Assembly: GCF_000224145.3 (NCBI RefSeq)
Contig: NW_004190472.2
Span: forward strand, 1-64,000
Source of the DNA: Ciona intestinalis
Taxonomy: Eukaryota; Chordata; Ascidiacea; Phlebobranchia; Cionidae
DNA: 64,000 nucleotides
Direction: 5' to 3'
The notes under the pieces are model-generated. The model made no database searches, was not told where the DNA came from, and was given only the letters and a program-made list of their open reading frames with translations. This document shows, in pieces, positions 51,201-63,200 of the stretch. Position numbers and translations under genes: made by a program. Numbering within the stretch: position 1 is the stretch's first letter; each line of letters begins with the position of its first letter.

Positions 51201-54200
51201 GGGCCTAGATAAGAAGGTCAGTTATAGTTATATACAGTTAGTTTAAGTTATATAAAGTTAGGGGGCAAGTTTAGGTTAGAAATAGCCTTAGTTTTTTATG
51301 TTAACAGCAACCTCTATGTAAGTTGGCATATGTACAGAAAATGGTAACTTTTAACATTTGATGGGAGCATATATTCTTGGCAAAGCATATTATAGTGTAC
51401 TGGGGCAACTCTGGTTTAATTGCCAGGTCCCATATCATGCCACACCATGGAACCTCTAATTTTAAGATGTCAGCCTGTAAAAGCTGCCCTAACTTGTCAC
51501 TAATGGATTGTCGAAATTGTCAGCGAAAAACAATCACCCACAAAGTAACATACGTGGTAACTTGTAAGCATGTACTAGGTGTATAAAACAAAACACCCGT
51601 GTTATAAGGACTATCGTTCCAGGGCCATGCGAGGATAAAGCAGGTTACATACGTGGTAACTCGTAAGCTGCCACGAGGTTTATGAAACAGAACACCCGTG
51701 TTATAACAACTATCATTTCTCAGGACACGACAAAACAAGTTACATTTATATTTAGAAATAAACTTAACTTCTCACCCCACAGTAACACAGGTCTCCCGCA
51801 CAACTTGCGATCGTAAATCTTTTGCGTTAAACTGTAACGAAGGTTCCATGACACGCAAGTGTTGGTAGAACGCATCGTATTCTGTACCTCCTGCCAACGC
51901 AACTGCACGCAGGGCTTTTAACTGGGAAGTAGAATATATATATAAGTTAATATAAGTTAACAGATCTTGAAAATGGCTGTGCTATTTTGTAGTAATTGAA
52001 ATTAGTTTATGAAAGCTTAAATTTGTTGATTTTATTCTTTAAATGAGATGTGTTAAAGTTAAGGCCAACATTTGAAGGTTAAATTTTGCTCCCTGCACAC
52101 TGCATGTACAGGCATAGTGTTATGGCTTATGGGTGCCTAGGGTGACATGTCACAAATAATTCGGCCGGGTCATGTATGACGGCATCAGGAAACACAATAA
52201 ACATGGGAGACACTCACCGATTTAGATCTTTCCTCCCAATCCTTCTTCTCATCGGAGATTACTGCTTGGATGCGGTTCATCTGATCATCGAGATCCCGGG
52301 ATCCGTATAAATGGATGGTGGGGAGGTTGGAGGTAAAATCACGGACGAATGTCTCCTCATCTACAGCTCCTGGAGGAGAGAAGAAGAAGAGAAGGTAATG
52401 AGAAAAATTATTTCGGAAATAGGAAAAAATAAAAAGTTTAAAAGGTTTTTAATTATTATAAAAAAAATTTTGTGTTTAATAAATTTGTTAAATTTAAAAA
52501 AAAAATTAAATTTTCAAGTTGGGCTTTTAAAGCTAAAATGTTAGTTACATAATTTTTCAGAAGTAAAATGTTAGCTACAAAAGTAAAATGTTAGCTACAA
52601 ACCTGCATTGGAGCGATTAACACCAGTTGAAGGACGCATCGTTGCCATTGTTGATTTACGTGGGACAGCACTTTGCCGTGATGGACCTGTATATAAGAGG
52701 TATGTGGTGATGAGGGTAATATCTTTATAATAAAGTTAGCATGAATATAAGAAGACATCCATGTTATATCTTAACAGTTAGCATGAGGTGTATGAATAGT
52801 TGAATACACCATGTGTGTCTGGTGTATAAGAAGAAAACCATGTTATATCTTAACAGTTAGCATGAGGTGTATGGATACACCATGTGTGTCTGGTGTATAA
52901 GAAGACACACATGTTATAACTTGACAGTGAACATGAGGTGTATGAATACACCATGTGTGTTTGGTGTATAAGAAGACACCTATGTTATAACTCAACAGTA
53001 AGTATGAGGTGTATGAATACACCGTGTGTGTGTCTGGTGTATAAGAAGACACCCATGTTATAATTCGACAGTGAGTATGAGGTGTATGAATACACCATGT
53101 GTGTCTGGTGTATAAGAAGACACACATATTATAACTAGACAGTGAGCATGAGGTGTATGAATACACCATGTGTGTCTGGTGTATAAGAAGACACCCATGT
53201 TATAACTTGACAGTGAGTATGAGGTGTATGAATACACCATGTGTGGCTGGTGTATAAGAAGACACCCATGTTATAACTTGACAGTGAGCCTGAGGTGTAT
53301 GAATACACCATGTGTGTCTGACAGTGAGCATGAGGTATCCAAACAAACAATTAATCTGAACAACTCACCGTCCTTCACGGTCACTGATGACATTTTGTTG
53401 GTGACAGCTCGACTGTTGTTGTTATTGGCAACCACAGAGGTCATGGGAGGTCGCATGAGCCCGATGGATGAAGATGATTCAACTGAATCGTAACTTCCTG
53501 TGGAACTTGCTACAGAACCTGTGGGTAAAGGGTTTATTCAGTGGTTCTTTAACTTGTTTGTGTGCTTTACCCTTTTAACAAAGATGGTAATCAGATTTAC
53601 CCCTAATATGTAATATGGCGCTCATTTATTAAAAAGCGAAAACAACTTTTTACATCAGTTATATTTAATGCAACGAATGCGCTAGCTTTTTGGCAACGAG
53701 TTGTTCAATTTCTGGTAAGTACTACAATTGGCACAAGTTTTCTGCCCTGTCAACTGATGGGAATTTTGATTGACAGCTCATTTACCCCCTAAATACAGGA
53801 AATTTACCCCAAGGAGTAAATTTATACCAGTTTAAGATTCGCTGGTTTATGATCTCATAGTTTAATATAGGCTTTTATGCATATAGATGATGGGCACGCA
53901 AAATACACTGAAGTAGTGACCGGCTATAAAATAACTGGCAACCCATTATAACTGGATCACATGGATGTTATATTGTGGGGCGAACTTTGGGATCACTATG
54001 GCCCAGGAGTATACCTTTTTTACACAATGTATTAGATATATTAGACTATTAACCATAAATGCAATTGTGGAAAAATAAAAGGGTCACAAGGAAAAAAGTC
54101 CATGAGTCCTGTTTACCGCATTGGGTAATTGGCTCATTGCTGTCTAAACTAAACAATTATCCATGGGAAAATAAAAAGGGTCGCAAGCAAAAAAGTCCAT

Positions 54201-57200
54201 GAAGTCCTGTTTACCGCATTGGGTAATTGGCTCATTGCTGTCTAAATTGAACAATTATCCAATATAAGCTGGTTTATAATACAGGGCTTGCATATTGAGC
54301 AGTAAAGTGGTAATAAAACAGCATACATTATGCAAGGTGGTATAATTCTATTCGAACGAGTATATAGTAGGTTAAGTTGGACTGGGAAAGATAGAACATT
54401 TTATAGATGGGGTAGGATGGGACGTTTAATAAATGGGGTTAAATGGAACGTTTTATAAGTGGGGTAAGATAGGACGTTTTATAAGTGGGGTAAGATAGGA
54501 CGTTTTAATTCTATTGGTTTGGCCCGTTTGGTGGTAAACAAAAAATGTTTACAGAATTCTATGACCGTATTTTCACATTTTAAAATAACCACTTTTAATT
54601 GGTATAAAAACGATCAGGAAATATGGGATATAGGTACTACCCATCTTACCCCACATTACTGTATGTAAGTTACCTGTATCAGATGCTGTTACCATGTTTC
54701 CTGATTGAAGTACTTCATCAAATTTCTTGTATAAAACACTGAGTCTGGATACAAACAGTTAAGTTAGTTACAGTGACACAACGTTTAAAGTAACTAAGAA
54801 AAGTTGGTAAAATAACGCGCCACAACTAATGGTCAGTTTTAATACAAACATGAACTGTTACACCATTTTTTAACAAAAACACCATATACTAGGGGGGGAC
54901 GGGAAACCTTTAACACATATTATCCAAATATCCTGATCGTGTTTTATACAGTTAACAACAGTCTATTGGAGTCGTGGGATTACGGTTTTTATATTTATTT
55001 GAATGTTCTTTGTTCACTACCAAATGGGACGAGAAAAAAGAATGAAAAGGTGTCCCATCTTTCCCCCATTCTTCTATAGTATTACACCAACACATTCACC
55101 TTGAATTTGGTAAATTCTTCTTCGCAATATCTTGTCTCACTTTTTCACCAACGTGGCGATAAATCTCCACCAATGTAAAAACTGCTGCTTCTCTAACCTA
55201 TCAGGAATTCACATAAGTTTAATATTAGCAGCTAATATGTTTTAATTGTTAAACAACTGGAAGCTTCATTTAGAAATACAGGTTAAAATAGAGTGTGGAC
55301 AGTGTGCGTTTGTGTTAAGCTATTACAACATTTGGATTTTCAAAGAACAAGTTATTACAACATTTGAAGACACCCCACAATTTTCTAAATATGCAACAAA
55401 TATGAGATAAATCCTATAGTTTGAACAAAAAGTAAGGTTTAGATATAGCTACAGTTCCCCTAAAACACTTCCTGGTTTGAAAACACCCATTTATATTATA
55501 AGTTACATAAAGCAGGAGTAGACCTATACAACATGCAATGGTACAAGTCAGCTTGAAAAACACCAATTTATAGTATAAGTCCAAGGGTGCAGAGGTGACC
55601 AGTCAGCCCTACTTTGATTAGGGTATGGTACAATTATTGGTACTACCAAGAATATAAGTAATGGTACTAAACAGTTATAAAAATAAAATATTTTGTTTAG
55701 TATTCTTTAGATTTTGTACAGCGTATGTTTTAGCTGGAATTTTAAATAGATTGTTACAACAGTTCTTTAACTTTTGGAGAAATGTCTCTAAAACCCAAAT
55801 TCAATTCCTATTTTTAGAAGGAAAGTATGTTTTGGATTTTGGAATTGCATCGCACAATATACAGTGACATATCCAGTTGTTAAATCAAAACAAAATCAAT
55901 AAAATGCATTACATGTTAATAACATGTTCCAAATATCCCATTAGAAATCAAAATTTCAATGCAGAAGTAAAAATATATGCTATGGAAATAACAATCAGAA
56001 TCTGACAGTGAGCATGAGGTATAGGTCATACAATTTCATGACAAATGTAGTCAAACAATTCTAAACTTTTGTGTAATGTAACAACAAATAAATAACACTC
56101 AGAACTGAAATGGTGACTTGGAATGACCTATGGCAGTTGNAAATGTTTAACAGGAATTCTCATTTAATATTAACTTTAACTCCGATATGAAACATGGAAT
56201 GTGATAATAACTTGACAACAAAGCTCCAACAAAGCGAAAAATGTCACTGAGCGTATAACACAAAGTTAAATTGTTACCTTTGGAGTTAAAGGCCACAATA
56301 TATGAAGATATAGTACGCTACTATATATTTACACTCTTTTTAATATTTTTATGAAGATACTCTTTATATATTTTTAAGTTTTTATCTATGGATATATGAC
56401 AACATATTATGTTATACGCTTTTATATGCGTTAGGAGTAGACCTATATTTGAAGAAAATGGTGCGCAACAGAGAAAAAACCCAACTAAATATATATTAAA
56501 TGAAATATTTCGCTAAAATGGCGTCATCCGTATCTTTATTCATATAGAATTAACCAATTGTTGACACAAAGTTTTACAATCAGAATGTCAACAAAACAAT
56601 AACATTGAATTGGTCACAAAATTTGCACAGTAGTGTATTATAATATGTTCTCTATCTAAAAAAATAGATGAACNNNNNNNNNNNNNNNNNNNNNNNNNNN
56701 NNNNNNNNNNNNNNNNNNNNNNNNNNNNNNNNNNNNNNNNNNNNNNNNNNNNNNNNNNNNNNNNNNNNNNNNNNNNNNNNNNNNNNNNNNNNNNNNNNGC
56801 ATGAGGTGTATGAATACACCATGTGTGTTGGTGCATAAGAAGACACCCATGTTATAACTTGACAGTAAGCATGAGGTGTATGAATACACCATGTGTGTCT
56901 GGTGTATAAGAAAGCACCCATGTTATAACTCGACAGTGAGCATGAGGTGTATGAATACACCATGTGTGTTTGGTGCATAAGAAGACACCCATGTTATAAC
57001 TTGACAGTAAGCATGAGGTGTATGAATACACCATGTGTGTCTGGTGTATAAGAAAGCACCCATGTTATAACTCGACAGTGAGCATGAGGTGTATGAATAC
57101 ACCATGTGTGTCTGGTGTATAAGAAGACACCCATGTTATAACTCGACAGTGAGCATGAGATGTATGAATACACCATGTATTTCTGGTGTATAAGAAGACA

Positions 57201-60200
57201 CCCATGTTATAACTCGACAGTGAGCATGAGGTGTATGAATACACCATGTGTGTCTGACAGTGAGCATGAGGTATCCAAACAAACAATTAATCTGAACAAC
57301 TCACCGTCCTTCACGGTCACCGATGACATTTTGTTGGTGACAGCTCGACTGTTGTTGTTATTGGCAACCACAGAGGTCATGGGAGGTCGCATGAGCCCGA
57401 TGGATGAAGATGATTCAACTGAATCGTAACTTCCTGTGGAACTTGCTACAGAACCTGTGGGTAAAGGGTTTATTCGGTGGTTCTTTAACTTGTTTGTGTG
57501 CTTTACCCTTTTAACAAAGATGGTAATCAGATTTACCTCTAATATGTAATATGACCCTCATTTATTAAAAAGCGAAAACAACTAATTACATCGGTTATTT
57601 TTAATGCAACGGATGCGCTAGCTTTTTGGCAACGAGTTGTTCAATTTCTGGTAAGTACTACAATTGGCACAATTTTTCTGCCCTGTCAACTGATGTGAAT
57701 TTTGATTGGTGGCTTATTTACCCCCTAAATACAGGAAATTTACCCCAAGGAGTAAATTTATACCAGTTTAAGATTCGCTGGTTTATAAGATATGGTATAT
57801 GATCTCATAGTTTAATATAGGCTTTTATGCATATAGATGATGGGCACGCAAAATACAGTGAAGCAGTGTACGGTAGGGTAAGATGGTACGTTTTATTTCT
57901 CTTTTCTTGGCTCCTTTGGGGGTAAACAAAGAACATTCGAATAATTAAAAAACTGTATTCCTACAATTCTAAATAAGCATTGTTAATTGTTAAAAAAACG
58001 ATCAGGAAATATGGGATATAGGTACTACCCATCTTACCCCACATTACTGTATGTAAGTTACCTGTATCAGATGCTGTTACCATGTTTCCTGATTGAAGTA
58101 CTTCATCAAATTTCTTGTATAAAACACTGAGTCTGGATACAAACAGTTAAGTTAGTTACAGTGACACAACGTTTAAAGTAACTAAGAAAAGTTGGTAAAA
58201 TAACGCGCCACAACTAATGGTCAGTTTTAATACAAACATGAACTGTTACACCATTTTTTAACAAAAACACCATATACTAGGGGGGGACGGGAAACCTTTA
58301 ACACATATTATCCAAATATCCTGATCGTGTTTTATACAGTTAACAACAGTCTATTGGAGTCGTGGGATTACGGTTTTTATATTTATTTGAATGTTCTTTG
58401 TTCACTACCAAATGGGACGAGAAAAAAGAATGAAAAGGTGTCCCATCTTTCCCCCATTCTTCTATAGTATTACACCAACACAATCACCTTGAATTTGGTA
58501 AATTCTTCTTCGCAATATCTTGTCTCACTTTTTCACCAACGTGACGATAAATCTCCACCAATGTAAAAACTGCTGCTTCTCTAACCTATCAGGAATTCGC
58601 ATAAGTTTAATATTAGCAGCTAATATGTTTTAATTGTTAAACAACTGGAAGCTTCATTTAGAAATACAGGTTGAAATAGAGTGTGGACAGTGTGCATTTG
58701 TGTTAAGCTATTACAACATTTGGAATTTCAAAGAACAAGTTATTACAACATTTGAAGACACCCCACGATTTTCGATATATGCAACAAATATGAGATAAAT
58801 CCTATAGTTTGAACAAAAAGTAAGGTTTAGATATAGCTACAGTTCCCCTAAAACACTTCCTGGTTTGAAAACACCCATTTATATTATAAGTTACATAAAG
58901 CAGGAGTAGACCTATACAACATGCAAAGGTAGTGCAAGGGTGCATAGGTGACCAGTCACCACTACTTTAATTAAGGTAGGGTACCCCCAAGAATTGACGT
59001 ATGGCACCAAACACTTAAATAAAATAAGAAATTATTTGTTTTACTATTGTTCAAATTTTGTACAGCGTATGTTTAAGCTGGAATTTTAAATAGATTGTTA
59101 CAATAGTTCTTTAACTTTTGGAGAAATGTCTCTAAAACCTAATTCAATTCCTATTTTTAGAAGGAAAGTATGTTTTGGATTTTGGAATTGCAATGCACAA
59201 TATACAGTGACATATCCAGTTGTTAAATCAAAACAAAATCAATAAAATGCATTACATGTTAATAACATGTTCCAAATATTCCATTAAAAATCAAAATTTT
59301 TATGCAGAAGAAAAAATCTATGTTATGGAAATAACAATCAGAATCTGACAGTGAGCATGAGATATAGGTCATACAATTTCATGATAAATATATTTAAACA
59401 ATTCTAAACTTTTGTGTAATGTAACAACAAACAAATAACACTCTGAACTGAAATGGTGACTTGGAATGACCTATGGCAGTTGGTAAATATTTAACAGGAA
59501 TTCTCATTTAATATTAACTTTAACTCCGATATGAAACATGGAATGTGATAATAACTTGACAACAAAGCTCCAACAAAGCGAAAAATGTCACTGAGCGTAT
59601 AACACAAAGTTGAATTGTTACCTTTTAAAGGCCACAATATATGAAGATATAGTACAGGCTACTTGCCCTACTATATATTTACACTCTTTTTAATATTTTT
59701 ATGAAGATACTCTTTATATATTTTTAATTTTTTATCTATGGATATATGACAACATATTATGTTATACGCTTTTATATGCGTTAGGAGTAGACCTATATTT
59801 GAAGAAACTGGTGCGCAACAGAGAAAAAACCGAACTAAATATATATTAAAAGAAATATTTCGCTAAAATGGCGTTGTCCCTTTCTTTATTCATATAGAAT
59901 TAACCCATTGTTGACACAAAGTTTTACAATCAGAATGTCAACAAAACAATAACATTGAATTGGTCACAAAATTTGCACAGTAGTGTATTATAATATGTTC
60001 TCTATTAAAAAAAATAGATGAACAAAAAGTGTTTTTGGTAAAGTTATTTTAATTTTCAAGCAAAATTAAAATTGAGTGATGGGTGTTAACATGACAGAAC
60101 ATCAACAAAACAATAACTTTGAAATGGTCACAAAATTTGAACAAATGTAAATTATAATGTGACACACTGGCATAATATAATGTCTGACCATAAACTTTAT

Positions 60201-63200
60201 ATAAATTTAAACAAAACACTAAAAAAATAAACAAAGATAATATTCCACGCAGAACAAAAATACAATAACAAATATAAGAACGGCAAAATTCTTGCTATTG
60301 TAACTTAATAACAATCTTGATGGGTAGTACAGTGGGTTGGGGGACTGTGTTTTCAAGCCATTGTTAAGCGGTTATTTAAAAGGGGGATAACACAAAGGCA
60401 GAACGCCTCTTAAATCTCCCCATTTGTTCAAGTAATGTCCAAGTATGTGAGGATAGTTTGTAATAGACTGTGGTAGCGATGAATGAAAATTAAAACTTTA
60501 TACAATATTATTGGCATGGGTTGTGGTTGGTAATTTTACAAATAGTGGGGCATGCAAAATGAAATGTAACATAGTCTATTGATCAGTAAAGGTTTAAGAC
60601 TTAATATAAATTTTAAAAACATATATACAGTAGGGTGGGGGAAGATGGGGTAAGATGGGACACCTTTAACACAAAATAACCAAATATCCTGATCGTGTTT
60701 TAAACAGTTAACACCAGTCTATGGGAGTCATGAGGATACAGTTTTATAATTCTTTGAATGTTTTTTGTTTACTACTAAATGGGACGAGTAAATACAGTCA
60801 AAAAATGTCCCATCTTCCCCCATCCTACTCTATATAAAACAAAAGACACCATAGCTATTTGCCATTACAGTTTGCATGTGGTTGTACTTGATAAACTTGT
60901 AATTACTTGTGCCTGTATTTCTCGGGTAACATTGTCTTTGAAAGGTAAAACAAAAAAAAAAACAACAACAACATATCAAAACTATTAGTTTAGGGATTTT
61001 AAATTAGTTGGGCATGTGGGGTAACATTTCAAGATTTCATATAAATTTAAACATTTTAATCACTTAATACACCACTTTACCATTTAGCGAAGTTAAACTA
61101 TTAAATGCCTTTACAAGTTAAAAAATTATCAAACAAAAAATATTTTTCAATAAACATAAACAAATGTATTACATTAAAATAGAAAATTTAGTATTAAAAA
61201 AATAGGGAAACACAAAAGTTTTTCATAATAAATCCAAGTTATGACCACAAAGAATCCACGTGTCAATACGGATTATTACTTCACAAACCTTATTGTTAGT
61301 ATTGGCACAATAGAAATCTTATTATCACAATCTCTTCCATAATAAACATTCCGATCTCACTTTCAATACGAACACAAGGCATTGAATATTTTCAATACGA
61401 TGTGAACAGCTAAAGTTGCCCACAAACTGCTGGAAATTTTGCTCGGCGTTTCATAATTTCATAAGTGTGTAAAGTTCACTCATTCTTACTTTTAATAAAT
61501 ACCCAAGGCAGCCACAACAATATAAGGCTTGCTAGTCATACTTTTTACTATGGAGTATTTTGGAACACTTTGAATGTCTAATCCGTGGGCACAGAGTAAA
61601 AAACTGGGAAATAGTCAATACATGATTTATGCTTAAAGTAAGAAAACTTAACAAAAACCACAATATTAGGATTGATATTGGTGATGGTGATTATACCTAT
61701 ACTATGGAATACTTTGAATGCCTGGTGTTAATGCGCAGGCACAAAGTAATAAACTCAATAATAGCCAATACAGCATTTAAACTTGAGGTAACAATTAACA
61801 GAACTCAACAAAAACCACAATATTAGGATTGTTGGTTATACGTATACTGCGGAATATTTTGAATACCTAGCATTAATGTGTGCGCACATCGTAATAAACT
61901 CAGAAATAGTCAATACAGCATTTAAGGTTAAAATGAATAACATCAACAAATTTTTTTCAGCTTAATGAAAACACAAAAATAAAGAAACTGTTCTTACATA
62001 TTACATACATTCCAATTAGACTAGTAAATATAATACAAAGAATACATTTTAGTGGCATTACTATATAAGGGGAAAATAATTTATGAAACTATTTTACAAA
62101 TTAATTACATTCAAAATTAGCAACTATAATTCAAACGTCCTAATTTGCTAGTAGACTCAATTGCTTGGGACCAAAAATGAATGAAACTTTGTGTGTTTTG
62201 ATAAGGAATAATATATTACAGGCCTTTAGGCCTACGAAGGATAAAGCAAGCTAATGGGTGTGTGGTTGGACTTTTTCTATCAGACCTGGCACAGACTAAT
62301 GTGGATCAATGCTATCTGAGACTGGGACAGTAAAGCAAATCTTGTGAGAAAAACAAGACGTAATATGCCATATGTTACTGGCACAAATATGGTTTGATAT
62401 GAGTAAAAAGAACAGTTGGTGGTGCTAATAGAAATCACACATAGGCAGAAGAAGCATCAATTATTTATACACGTCTGTTCAATTGGGGAGGCAGCACGCG
62501 CTACAATTCAAGTAAATGCTAAAAAGTGATGACAACATAGAGCTTTGAATGTTGGGTTTAACTTTAAATTATCTACGTTTCAAACTTAGAATCGGTTGGA
62601 TTAAGTAAGTTCACAAAGTAAATTATAATTTAAAGACAATGTTAAAATAATCTAAAATATCTAGCTTTAATTAACTTAGGACTTGGTTTGGTTTTAATTG
62701 GTAAGATTAACTTAATTTTACTAAGTGTAACTTAATGACAATAATCAAAAATATCTATTGGCAAAACTTTTTCACGAAGAAACCAAATGACTATTTTGCT
62801 AAACATTTGGTAAAGAGTGTTGCACAATTATAAAATAGGCCAAATTGTAGAGAAGCACGAAATTGTTTTAAGAATACATGGTCACTGAACAAGGTCACAG
62901 ATGAGCAACAAAACAACAGCTTGTGCAATCTACATGGTGCATAATGGGCAGCAGTAGACACACCATAAAATAAGTACAGGCAGTTTTCACGCTTATTTAA
63001 TTTTACACAATAAACTACATTGAAGCTACTACAGTACTACACTGTACATAGATAAGGGAGACCTGTGTGATAGTTTTACACCAATAATAGACTGTGGACT
63101 ATGTTCTGAAATGTAGTACACCAAAATATAACAGGCACCAACATGTAATAAACTGCAACACTCAGATAAAAAGTATATCGAACAAAGTCGAAAGTAAAAT

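Larger units (their letters stand above)
53320..56673 (-). repeat. Segmental duplication, copy A (CLASP exons 2-4)
   Basis: Closely matches 57256-60023 over exons, introns and the MITEs within them. It carries about 570 bp (roughly 53920-54487) not in copy B. The right end stops exactly at the N gap, after AAATAGATGAAC, which in copy B continues without a break. Confidence 0.95.
57256..60023 (-). repeat. Segmental duplication, copy B (CLASP exons 2-4)
   Basis: Matches 53320-56673. The coding parts differ by two synonymous bases; introns differ by substitutions and small indels. Sequence continues past 60023 into unique intron. Confidence 0.95.

Noticed and set aside
56588..57429. ORFs containing X runs and antisense of exon 4B
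   Set aside because: Translate across the N gap, satellite, or the reverse strand of a CLASP exon.
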